DNA of 7,851 nt from Methanocalculus sp. MSAO_Arc2. Lineage in GTDB: Archaea; Halobacteriota; Methanomicrobia; Methanomicrobiales; Methanocorpusculaceae. The notes below the pieces were generated by a model. That model was given only the letters and a program-made list of their open reading frames with translations, was not told the origin of the DNA and made no database searches. Both the position numbers and the translations under genes were made by a program. The stretch is taken from assembly GCA_003838065.1 (NCBI GenBank), contig QZAC01000068.1:1-7851 (forward strand). Direction: 5' to 3'. Of the stretch, positions 1 to 6,338 are shown piece after piece. The number at the start of each line of letters is the position of its first letter. Position 1 is the stretch's first letter.

Positions 1-854
1 GCCACTTCGGTCAATGCCCGGAGAATGGCAATCTCCGGGGTGGTATGGGTACCCATCCCGGTGACGAGCAACGCAGGATCACAGAGGACAGTATCATCTG
101 CGACTGCCGCGCATGTTGGAATCCCAAGATCGCTGGTGATATTTCTCAGGATGAGATCAACTCCCGCCTGAGAGAAGCGGTCAATGACCTCCGAACAGAG
201 CGAATCTCCGATATCGACAATACGCTCCCCGGTATAGCGTGTTGCCTCGACAATGGACCAGGCGTCCCGTTCGATCACTTCCATAAGCCCATGGAACACC
301 GCCTCTTCAAGCGTATTACCTGAGGCTATTCCGTTCGTATTCGTCCGGAAGAGAGGATGATATCCAGGAGGAAGCGGGTGGAATACAGCATGAGCCGGGA
401 CATATACCTCTTCATTCCGGATAATATCATATCCGGGGACCCAGGGGAGGATAACATCCGGATCCGCATCATCGGGCAGGATCAGATCGACTGGATCAAT
501 CGCGGCGATTTCAGAAGAGACCTCAGAAAAGCGTCCAGCTATAGCAGGTTCACGATACATCTCGGCTGAACACCGCTCGATCCCCTCCATAATCGCGGAG
601 ACCCTGGCTGAGATCGGTGTTGCGCCCTTTCCATTATAGACAGAGATCGCACCCCCCGCAGCTGTTGGACGGATACAGGAGAAGACCGGAATTCCAATAC
701 GATCGAGACCGGTAATGTCAGCAACCCGCGTTATGCCGGCCTGTGGGAGGAGTGGTTCGATCCGCTCAAGGGTATCTTCAGGGGAAACCGCACGGTGCGT
801 CTCCAGCCGGTACCCTTTCGGACAGGATTTCAACTGCATTTGATCCTCATACAT
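1..854 (-). CDS. ycaO: YcaO-type McrA-glycine thioamidation protein (methanogenesis marker 1), partial at left edge
   Basis: The minus strand stays open from an ATG at 854 to the window edge: 284 codons, with the C-terminal part missing (full-length relatives are near 400 residues). I see YcaO-domain motifs: SAIMEGIERCSAE at residues 86-98, the TNTNGIASGNTLEEA...MEVIERDA block at about 171-198, and GMGTHTTPEIAILRALTE near the edge. YcaO proteins use ATP to activate backbone amides. The methanogen member, with a sulfur source and usually TfuA, installs thioglycine in the active site of methyl-coenzyme M reductase McrA, and this sequence reads as that subfamily. It is a cytoplasmic enzyme. The start is supported by GGGAG at 860-864, 5 nt upstream; an in-frame ATG at 839 is a weaker alternative. 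TfuA is not visible; it could lie beyond position 1. The family is near certain; the McrA substrate is inferred from family knowledge. Confidence 0.93.
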   Translation of the reverse strand, partial: MYEDQMQLKSCPKGYRLETHRAVSPEDTLERIEPLLPQAGITRVADITGLDRIGIPVFSCIRPTAAGGAISVYNGKGATPISARVSAIMEGIERCSAEMYREPAIAGRFSEVSSEIAAIDPVDLILPDDADPDVILPWVPGYDIIRNEEVYVPAHAVFHPLPPGYHPLFRTNTNGIASGNTLEEAVFHGLMEVIERDAWSIVEATRYTGERIVDIGDSLCSEVIDRFSQAGVDLILRNITSDLGIPTCAAVADDTVLCDPALLVTGMGTHTTPEIAILRALTEV

Positions 855-913
855 CTTCTCTCCCGGGATTACTACTAATTTTCCATTGAAGAGCCAGATA
901 CTGCAAGGCAGAT

Positions 914-921
914 CATTATAC
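914..921. promoter_or_regulatory. TATA-like element in the ycaO / DUF1624 divergent gap
   Basis: The sequence CATTATAC (TATAATG on the minus strand) is the best TATA-like site in the 83-bp gap between the two divergent start codons. For ycaO it would place the transcript start near 890 and leave a leader of about 35 nt that includes the Shine-Dalgarno site. For the plus-strand gene it would start transcription near 943, close to the second methionine codon at 947. The element is weak and the assignment is inference. Confidence 0.35.
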
Positions 922-937
922 GATCAAACATTGATAC

Positions 938-1678
938 ATGCCAGTAATGGAGTCAACACCGGTTTCAAACCGGGATGTTTCGCTGGACGCTGCCCGTGGT
1001 GCTGCGATCGTGGCGTTGATCGGCTACCACATTCTCTTTGACCTGTGGTACTTTGATGTGGTATCATTTGACCCCATCGTCCGGTACCTTGCATATCCAA
1101 TAGCCGGATCATTCATCGTTATCGCCGGGATTTCTCTTCACCTTAAATCAGAATACATCAGAAGAAGAAGAAGTGATTATCAGAGGTATACTTACGCCTT
1201 TTTCAAAAGAGGCGGACTATTGCTTGTGATCGGAGCTGGTATTACCCTGGCCACATGGATATATCCGCATGAGGGCTTCATCATCTGGGGCATTCTCCAC
1301 CTTATTGGAGCAGGGACAATCCTGGCCATTCCATTTATTCATCTTGGGAGATGGAATGTACTTGCGGCAGCACTGATAATTATCATCTGGCTCATCTTCT
1401 TCCCGGTATATGGCCCTGATTATCTCATGCCGTTTGGTATCTACAGCCAGGAGCTGTACACACTTGATTACTGGCCGCTTATTCCATGGTTTTCGCTCAT
1501 ACTCATTGGCATTGCTTGTGGATCAGCCCTCTATCCGGAAGGAGTTATCACACGCACAGGCAGAGGAACAGTGCTCCAGGTATTGGCGATACCCGGCCGT
1601 CATTCATTACTCATCTACCTTGCCCATCAGCCAATCATCATCGGACTGCTTGCGGTAACCGGCATCATCACTCTCTGA
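938..1678 (+). CDS. DUF1624 / HGSNAT-catalytic-domain-like integral membrane protein
   Basis: This 246-residue hydrophobic protein has about seven predicted membrane spans (roughly residues 18-38, 48-68, 92-110, 113-131, 138-154, 178-198 and 223-243). A strongly basic loop lies at about 70-91 (four arginines at 75-78). Family signatures are visible at both ends: SLDAARGAAIVALIGYH at 15-31, with R20 and H31, and GRHSLLIYLAHQP at 220-232. These match DUF1624, which is related to the membrane domain of heparan-alpha-glucosaminide N-acetyltransferase. Such proteins are thought to pass acyl groups across a membrane, but the archaeal substrate is unknown. The length is normal for the small prokaryotic members. 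The start is uncertain: there is no clear Shine-Dalgarno site before 938, and the ATG at 947 (M4) fits a leaderless transcript from the TATA-like site at 914-921. It ends in tandem stops (TGATAG). I infer no direct link to its methanogenesis-marker neighbours. Confidence 0.85.
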   Translation: MPVMESTPVSNRDVSLDAARGAAIVALIGYHILFDLWYFDVVSFDPIVRYLAYPIAGSFIVIAGISLHLKSEYIRRRRSDYQRYTYAFFKRGGLLLVIGAGITLATWIYPHEGFIIWGILHLIGAGTILAIPFIHLGRWNVLAAALIIIIWLIFFPVYGPDYLMPFGIYSQELYTLDYWPLIPWFSLILIGIACGSALYPEGVITRTGRGTVLQVLAIPGRHSLLIYLAHQPIIIGLLAVTGIITL

Positions 1679-1704
1679 TAGCAAAACCACAAGAAATAAT
1701 CATC

Positions 1705-1764
1705 CAATTGTCCGTGGAGCCAGGATTTTGCCCTGCAACCCTCGTTGCAGGACATGGACAATTG
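1705..1764 (+). other. Nested inverted repeat / RNA hairpin in the intergenic gap
   Basis: The 190-bp gap (1679-1868) after the DUF1624 gene holds a nested structure. An outer 12-bp stem pairs 1705-1716 (CAATTGTCCGTG) with 1753-1764 (CATGGACAATTG); the one non-Watson-Crick position is G1714 opposite T1755, a G-U wobble if the plus strand is transcribed. Inside is a perfect 8-bp hairpin, CCTGCAAC (1732-1739) with GTTGCAGG (1744-1751), closed by a 4-nt CCTC loop. A 15-nt bulge lies on the 5' side (1717-1731) and a single base on the 3' side. On the minus strand the odd position would be an A-C mismatch, so the fold favours a plus-strand RNA. It could be a 3' end structure of the upstream gene, a small RNA or a protein-binding site. 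No T-run follows it, so it is not a classical terminator. Confidence 0.6.
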
Positions 1765-1837
1765 TACATCCAGTGCTGGTATCCCGCATCCAGCAGAGCA
1801 CAACAGCCTGCAATACTCATTCGGACGAAACAGAAAG

Positions 1838-1844
1838 ATATATT
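1838..1844 (+). promoter_or_regulatory. TATA box of the marker-14 operon
   Basis: ATATATT, preceded by the purine-rich bases GAAAG (a plausible BRE), is centred about 28 bp before the ATG at 1869. At normal archaeal spacing, transcription would begin at or just before the start codon. That predicts a leaderless or nearly leaderless mRNA, in keeping with the lack of a Shine-Dalgarno site in front of 1869. Confidence 0.5.
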
Positions 1845-1868
1845 GTTCACCCTTGAGTATCGATCTGT

Positions 1869-3365
1869 ATGTGCGCCGGTTTTTTATCGCGGTTCTTTGG
1901 AAAGAAACCTCATATTGTTCATAGCCCGCCCCCACCTGTCATATCACATGATGCCGGCATGCAGATACCTGAATACAGAAACAAACCGTATTTTATCGTT
2001 GCATCTGTTGAGATGGGAAATACCACCACAAAATGTATCCTGACAGGCACAAGTCTTGAGACCGGTGCATGTTATGTCATCAACAAAACAGTGGGTATGA
2101 GCCGGGATATCCGGCCTCCAAAACCTGGTGAGCAGATCTTTGGTGCAACACTGGATGGAACACAGTTGACGCGCGAATCAATTACAGAGCTCGTGCGCGA
2201 CACCCTCATCCAGTGCCACCGGGAAGCAGGCCTGAGCATCAAAAACGATCTTGACTTTGTGGTGAGGAGCACCGGCGTTGTTGCCGCAATGGAATCACCT
2301 GACCAGATCGGTGATTTCATCATCGCACTTGCAAACGGGTGCCTTGACGCCGGAGTCCCCCCACGAAAGATGACGCCCCCCATGTCAATCAATAATCTTC
2401 CACCCAAACTAAGAGATCACAGTTTTTCTGATCGCCTCGTCTTCACCGGAGCAGTTGCCGGCGTCCTACCACCAATCGGAAGCACAGGAATTGAGATGGT
2501 GGCAAATGAGATGGAAGGTGAACTTGCGATGGCCGGAATCAAAGAAGGAGCAAAATGGACTCCGGTCGACTTTAGAAACCCCTGTATTTCCCTTGATTTT
2601 GGTACCACCCTTGACGGAAGGATCACAAGCGACGTGACACGGGACGCTGAGAATCCTTTTGCAAAGACGATTGGAAATTTCTGTGGTCTTGCCGGTGCAA
2701 TACCTGATGCACTTGTCCGGGGAACGGGACTGGTTGGAGAAAAAACGGGAACCGCGCTCGAAGTGTTTGGAGAAGGAAGAGGAGGCGGAATATCTCTTGG
2801 AAGAAATAACAGGGCAATAGGGGAGTATATCGATCGCTGCCATGAACACATAGATATCAGGATTGTGCCAAAAGACCGCAAACGGTTCGGCCGCGTCCCG
2901 GTGTATGCTGATGTTGCCGCAGAGTCCGGAGTTGCACTTGTTGGATGCGATTGTGGAGTTGACGGAGATGCAATCGACAATCTCAAAGCGATCGGCGCGG
3001 AGATCTATAAGAAATACAATATATCGTTTGTAACAGAAGTTATCGATCGGGTCTGTGCCCTGATGGCGCTTCGGATGATTGATGTGTGTATAGAGAAGAA
3101 TATGGTACCAGAAAATGCATCGATAGGATTTACAGGACGGGCAGTGATATCAGGGAGAAAACCCGACTATATTCTGGAAGGTATCACAGAACGTGAGATC
3201 TTTTCCGATCCGATCGATCACCTGGTCTTCGTCGATGACGGCCTCGCCAGAGGTGCAGCATTGATGGGGCGGTGCATGAATTCCCTTGGAAAGCCAAAGA
3301 ACCCGCTCGGGGGTGTCCGGGGGGGACCATGCATCATGGGCAGAAGGATAAAAATCGGGAGATAA
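1869..3365 (+). CDS. Methanogenesis marker protein 14 (function unknown, ASKHA-like motifs)
   Basis: I recognise this 498-residue protein as methanogenesis marker 14, a family confined to methanogens (and relatives) with no established biochemical role. Residues 1-40 are a variable head: a short amphipathic FLSRFFGKK, then a proline run (20-23). The conserved core starts with VASVEMGNTTTKCIL; the EMGNTTTK at 48-55 resembles the phosphate-1 loop of ASKHA-fold ATPases. A second DFGTT lies at 243-247, GFTGRAV at 420-426 could be the adenosine-side loop, and DDGLARGAALMG at 456-467 resembles a connect-2 segment. A CDC pair (C360, C362) sits before a likely helix. ASKHA relatives include activators of corrinoid and radical enzymes, so a reactivase role is possible, but that is inference. 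I chose the start at 1869 because of the TATA element at 1838-1844; M31 at 1959 is an alternative. The downstream 76-codon gene is 3 nt away. Confidence 0.88.
   Translation: MCAGFLSRFFGKKPHIVHSPPPPVISHDAGMQIPEYRNKPYFIVASVEMGNTTTKCILTGTSLETGACYVINKTVGMSRDIRPPKPGEQIFGATLDGTQLTRESITELVRDTLIQCHREAGLSIKNDLDFVVRSTGVVAAMESPDQIGDFIIALANGCLDAGVPPRKMTPPMSINNLPPKLRDHSFSDRLVFTGAVAGVLPPIGSTGIEMVANEMEGELAMAGIKEGAKWTPVDFRNPCISLDFGTTLDGRITSDVTRDAENPFAKTIGNFCGLAGAIPDALVRGTGLVGEKTGTALEVFGEGRGGGISLGRNNRAIGEYIDRCHEHIDIRIVPKDRKRFGRVPVYADVAAESGVALVGCDCGVDGDAIDNLKAIGAEIYKKYNISFVTEVIDRVCALMALRMIDVCIEKNMVPENASIGFTGRAVISGRKPDYILEGITEREIFSDPIDHLVFVDDGLARGAALMGRCMNSLGKPKNPLGGVRGGPCIMGRRIKIGR
3357..3361 (+). promoter_or_regulatory. 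Shine-Dalgarno site of the 76-codon gene
   Basis: GGGAG lies inside the last codons of the marker-14 gene, 7 nt before the ATG at 3369. It fixes that start codon and indicates translation from the same mRNA as marker 14. Confidence 0.7.
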
Positions 3366-3368
3366 ACG

Positions 3369-3599
3369 ATGGAAGAAGAGGAATTATTTGATCTTGTCAT
3401 CCCTCCGGGTGTGCCGCGATCCATCATTCGTGATGTACTGGAAACATTTGATGTTGAGCTTGTCAACCGTGAGACCAGGCTCTATTTTGCAAATATGGAG
3501 GGAGATGAACGCGATCTCCTTGTCTTCCGCGGCAGGATTGACGAAGTGAAACGTGTGGAAGCGTTCATGCTGGAAGAAATCCAAAAATTCATCAACTAA
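3369..3599 (+). CDS. Small conserved-looking acidic protein co-transcribed with marker 14
   Basis: I do not recognise this 76-residue family. The protein is acidic (it opens MEEEE), has no cysteine and no membrane segment or signal peptide. Its pattern suggests a compact alpha/beta fold: strand LFDLVIP (6-12), helix from about 17 to 26, strands DVELVNRE and RLYFAN (28-42), strand DLLVFRG (48-54), and a C-terminal helix (56-75). That order resembles a small ferredoxin-like domain, but this is only a by-eye guess. A good Shine-Dalgarno site 7 nt upstream and the 3-nt gap to the marker-14 gene show it is the second gene of that operon. It may therefore be a partner or regulator of marker 14. Its last 8 nt overlap the 3' end of argF on the other strand. 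It is very likely a real gene given its signals and position. Confidence 0.8.
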   Translation: MEEEELFDLVIPPGVPRSIIRDVLETFDVELVNRETRLYFANMEGDERDLLVFRGRIDEVKRVEAFMLEEIQKFIN

Positions 3600-4509
3600 T
3601 TTTTCCACTCATGCCAAAGAGGGAGAGCAGAAGCGCTTTTTGTGCATGAAGTCTGTTCTCTGCCTGGTCCCAGACAGCACTTCTGGGCCCGTCTATAACC
3701 TCGTCAGTAATCTCACATCCACGGTGAGCAGGGAGGCAGTGGAGGACGATGGTTTCGGGTTTCGCAGAGTTCAGCAATGCAGAGTCGATTCGGTAGGACG
3801 CAAATGCAGCCATCCTCTCATCCTCCTCCCCTTCCTGACCCATCGATATCCAGGTATCTGTATATATTGCATCAGCACCGGCAACTGCCTCCTCTGGTGT
3901 ATCATGGAAAATAAGAGACCCGTTCTGTTCAGCGAGACGGATGCAGTCGGCATCCGGTTCATATCCGGAAGGAACAGCGAGAGAAACCTCCATCCCGGTT
4001 CGGATAGTTGAAAGTATGAGAGAATTGCAGACGTTATTGCCGTCTCCAATCCATGCGATCCGAAGTCCTCTGAGGGTTCCAAAACGCTCCTTGAGTGTCA
4101 TCAGATCTGCAAGAATCTGGCATGGATGCTCCTTATCTGAGAGACCGTTAATGACGGGGATGGTTGAGGCAAGAGAGAAGGCTTCAATTGCAGAATGGTT
4201 GTTTGCACGGATCATGACCACAGAGAGATATCGGGAGAGAACACGCGCTGTATCCTGTATCTCTTCACCCCGGCCAAGCTGCATATCCCGGGGATTGAGG
4301 TAAATTGCATACCCACCAAGTTCGTACATCCCCACATCAAACGATAAGCGGGTTCTGGTGGAGGACTTCTCAAAGATCATCCCGAGTGTCCTTCCCTTCA
4401 GGAGATAATTGGGGATACCGGCTTTCCGCGCTTCTTTCAGCCTGATGGCATCCTCGATAATTGTCTGGATCTCTACAGAACTGAGGTCCAGAATGGATAA
4501 AATATTCAT
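3592..4509 (-). CDS. argF: Ornithine carbamoyltransferase
   Basis: This cytoplasmic enzyme joins carbamoyl phosphate to ornithine to give citrulline, the sixth step of arginine synthesis. At 305 residues it has the usual length. All signature motifs are visible: SSTRTR at 49-54 (carbamoyl phosphate binding), HPCQ at 128-131, GDGNNVCNS at 155-163, TDTWISMGQE at 217-226 (ornithine-binding D...SMG), and HCLPAHRG at 257-264 with the active-site cysteine. These separate it from aspartate carbamoyltransferase. The start is clear: ATG at 4509 overlaps the purD stop (ATGA), and AAGGAG lies 5 nt upstream within purD, so translation is probably coupled. It is the last gene of the carS-pyrE-purD-argF operon, and its end overlaps that of the convergent small gene by 8 nt. 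Confidence 0.97.
   Translation of the reverse strand: MNILSILDLSSVEIQTIIEDAIRLKEARKAGIPNYLLKGRTLGMIFEKSSTRTRLSFDVGMYELGGYAIYLNPRDMQLGRGEEIQDTARVLSRYLSVVMIRANNHSAIEAFSLASTIPVINGLSDKEHPCQILADLMTLKERFGTLRGLRIAWIGDGNNVCNSLILSTIRTGMEVSLAVPSGYEPDADCIRLAEQNGSLIFHDTPEEAVAGADAIYTDTWISMGQEGEEDERMAAFASYRIDSALLNSAKPETIVLHCLPAHRGCEITDEVIDGPRSAVWDQAENRLHAQKALLLSLFGMSGKIS
3600..3604 (+). terminator. T-run directly after the marker-14 operon
   Basis: TTTTT begins one base after the stop codon of the 76-codon gene. Short T-tracts without a hairpin can end transcription in archaea, so this is a plausible plus-strand terminator. It lies inside the 3' coding end of argF, so any read-through would be antisense to argF mRNA. 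A five-base run is weak evidence. Confidence 0.35.
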
Positions 4510-5798
4510 CTTAACTCCTTCATATGGTTAATCCGGCGCTCCAATACCTCTTCTGTCCCGATGTCGGATCTGTACCTGACATTTCCTTTGACCGACGATG
4601 CCGCATCCTCAGCTGATCGTTGGGCCTCATCAAGCGTATCTCCCAGACCTACAAAGGCAAGTGATCGGGAAGTCCGGGTAACAATCTTTCCTTGCCTCTC
4701 TTCGACATTGGCATAGTAGAGCAGTGCGCGATGGTGTTCTGGGAGACTGATGGGATCCCCTGCCTGCGGGCTCTCAGGATACCCGGCAGGCACCACGTAT
4801 TTGCAGACCGTTGCTTTTTCTAAAAATGTGACATCCGATTGTCTCAGATGTCCATCAGCCACGCGGACTGCTATTTCAGAGAAGTCAGAGGAGAGGATGG
4901 AGAGAACATTCATTGCCTCCGGATCACCAAACCGAGCATTAAATTCAATAACTTTCGGTCCGGTTCTGGTATTCATGAATTGCCCATACAGGATCCCACG
5001 GAAGGGTGAGCCGGTCCGGTCCAGTGCCGAGACAACATCATGCATGATGCGGAGTGCAGCTGCATAATCTGCTTCAGAGACGAACGGAAGGCCATGGTCA
5101 GGAAGACTGTATGATCCCATGCCACCGGTATTTGGTCCGGTATCTCCTTCATATGCACGTTTATGATCCTGGACAAGCGGCATCGGGATAATGGACCTGC
5201 CATCAACAAAGGACATCAGGGTGAACTCCTCACCAATCAGCCGCTCCTCGATGACCATGCCACCAGAGAGAGACATGACATACTCAATGGCAGCTGCGCG
5301 GTCCAGATGCTCACCCATCACTTTGACACCCTTGCCTCCGGTAAGGCCGATTGGTTTGATGACGAGATCTTCTTCATGGGATACAATGAATTCTGCTGCG
5401 TCTGATTGATCAAAAAAGATCCGGTACGATGGAAGGCCGTCGACCTGAAACTCTTTCATCAGCCTTCGACAGAATGCTTTATCAGTTTCTATCCGTGCAG
5501 CTGCCTGTGTGGGGCCAAGGCATCCGATGTTATGATCCAGAAGTGCATCAACGATACCGGCCTGGAGCGGAGCTTCAGGGCCAATCACAGCGTACTCGAT
5601 CGCATTATCCTCTGCAAATTCAACAACCTGATCGTGATCGCTTTCTCCTGCGATGAGAAAATCACGGCATAATCCAGCTATACCCGGGTTTACAGCAGGC
5701 ATCGCGGCAAACAAAACGGTCTCTTTATTGGAGGAAAGCGACCTGGCTATTGCATGTTCCCGCCCGCCGCCACCTACAACCAGAAAATGCATGGTCAT
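4506..5798 (-). CDS. purD: Phosphoribosylamine--glycine ligase (GAR synthetase)
   Basis: This ATP-grasp enzyme makes glycinamide ribonucleotide from phosphoribosylamine, glycine and ATP, the second step of purine synthesis. The 430 residues match the stand-alone prokaryotic form. Visible in order are the N-terminal GGGGREHA (9-16), GPEAPL (73-78), the ATP-grasp loop KPIGLTGGKGV (148-158), DHKR (211-214), GPNTGGMG (221-228) and the metal-binding EFNARFGDPE (285-294), followed by the C-terminal domain. I kept the ATG at 5798, but the ATG two codons later (5792) begins MHFLVVGGGG and would fit a leaderless transcript from the TATA element at 5813-5822. GAAGGA lies about 9 nt before the first ATG. 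The stop overlaps the argF start by 4 nt. Confidence 0.97.
   Translation of the reverse strand: MTMHFLVVGGGGREHAIARSLSSNKETVLFAAMPAVNPGIAGLCRDFLIAGESDHDQVVEFAEDNAIEYAVIGPEAPLQAGIVDALLDHNIGCLGPTQAAARIETDKAFCRRLMKEFQVDGLPSYRIFFDQSDAAEFIVSHEEDLVIKPIGLTGGKGVKVMGEHLDRAAAIEYVMSLSGGMVIEERLIGEEFTLMSFVDGRSIIPMPLVQDHKRAYEGDTGPNTGGMGSYSLPDHGLPFVSEADYAAALRIMHDVVSALDRTGSPFRGILYGQFMNTRTGPKVIEFNARFGDPEAMNVLSILSSDFSEIAVRVADGHLRQSDVTFLEKATVCKYVVPAGYPESPQAGDPISLPEHHRALLYYANVEERQGKIVTRTSRSLAFVGLGDTLDEAQRSAEDAASSVKGNVRYRSDIGTEEVLERRINHMKELR
4515..4520 (-). promoter_or_regulatory. Shine-Dalgarno site of argF inside purD
   Basis: AAGGAG on the minus strand is a strong ribosome-binding match placed 5 nt before the argF ATG at 4509. 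It lies within the last codons of purD and supports coupled translation across the ATGA stop-start overlap. Confidence 0.75.
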
Positions 5799-5808
5799 GT
5801 ATATACAT
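5797..5808. repeat. 12-bp perfect palindrome at the purD start codon
   Basis: ATGTATATACAT reads the same on both strands and includes the first two bases of the proposed purD ATG. It lies just downstream of a TATA element, where a bound repressor would block transcription start. No second copy was noticed in the window, and AT-rich palindromes of this size can arise by chance near promoters, so an operator role is only a suggestion. Confidence 0.3.
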
Positions 5809-5812
5809 CCTT

Positions 5813-5822
5813 CTTTTATATA
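5813..5822 (-). promoter_or_regulatory. TATA-like element for an internal purD-argF promoter
   Basis: TATATAAAAG on the minus strand lies in the 27-nt gap between the pyrE stop (5826-5828) and the purD ATG. At usual archaeal spacing transcription would start around 5790-5795, at or near the second purD ATG (5792). It would let purD-argF be expressed apart from carS-pyrE. It is a good match to the archaeal consensus, but expression data are needed to tell a promoter from an AT-rich spacer. Confidence 0.5.
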
Positions 5823-5825
5823 CTA

Positions 5826-6338
5826 TCACTTTGCGAGGAGATCGCTCACCCGTACAAGTGATATAAGCTGAATCCCATGTTCTGCAAGGTAGGACTCTGC
5901 ACCCTGCTCGCGATCAACAACGGTTATGACAGAGTCAACCGATGCACCCGCCTGCCGCAGTTCTTCAACTCCATAATAAGCAGACCCCCCCGATGTCGTT
6001 ACATCCTCAATGAGAAGCACATGCCTGCCGGCAACATCACCAATGATCAGAGAAGATTTTCCATGATCCTTTTCTGTTGCACGGATGATAGCGTAGGGTT
6101 TCCCTGATGCAAGAGATACGGCTACAGCCAGAGGAACACCGCCAACTGCAACACCGGCAATACAATCAAATGCAAACCGTTCAGTTACGACCCGCCCAAT
6201 CAGTCCAAGAAGTTCGGGTTGTGTCATTGCACGTTTGATATCCACGTAATAGGTGCTTGTCTGACCGGATGCAAGCCTGAATTCACCAAATTCGATGGCA
6301 TGATACTTCTTCAGCAGATGTGATACATCGTCTACCAT
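5826..6338 (-). CDS. pyrE: Orotate phosphoribosyltransferase
   Basis: The enzyme joins orotate to PRPP to make OMP in the pyrimidine pathway; it is cytoplasmic and usually a dimer. The 170 residues fit the short archaeal form. Visible are ASGQTSTYYVDIK at 23-35, the AGVAVGGVPLA loop at about 61-71, IRATEKDHG at 85-93 (the flexible-loop lysine region), and the PRPP-binding signature VLLIEDVTTSGGS at 107-119. The frame is open for 38 more codons upstream (to 6452), but that part lies in carS and is unlike the family. The start at 6338 is preceded by AGAGGT (6342-6347) and gives the normal N-terminus MVDDVSHLLKK. The first 7 nt overlap the 3' end of carS, which suggests coupled translation. It ends in tandem stops (TGATAG) 27 nt before purD. 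Confidence 0.96.
   Translation of the reverse strand: MVDDVSHLLKKYHAIEFGEFRLASGQTSTYYVDIKRAMTQPELLGLIGRVVTERFAFDCIAGVAVGGVPLAVAVSLASGKPYAIIRATEKDHGKSSLIIGDVAGRHVLLIEDVTTSGGSAYYGVEELRQAGASVDSVITVVDREQGAESYLAEHGIQLISLVRVSDLLAK

Noticed and set aside
1705..1764. Reading the nested hairpin as a rho-independent-type terminator or as the end of a mobile element.
   Set aside because: No T-tract follows it, no target-site duplication or transposase is nearby, and only one copy is seen in the window.
1627..1935. A 102-codon minus-strand open frame across the 1679-1868 gap, with several cysteines.
   Set aside because: It has no recognisable motif or promoter, runs antisense into both neighbouring genes, and its cysteine codons partly come from the inverted repeat.
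1486..2043. A 185-codon plus-strand open frame spanning the end of the DUF1624 gene, the gap and the start of marker 14.
   Set aside because: It overlaps two well-supported genes in other frames, shows no family motif, and has no ribosome site.
2417..2986. A 189-codon minus-strand open frame opposite marker 14.
   Set aside because: Its serine/proline-rich translation is typical of a shadow frame antisense to a real gene; marker 14 carries clear family motifs here.
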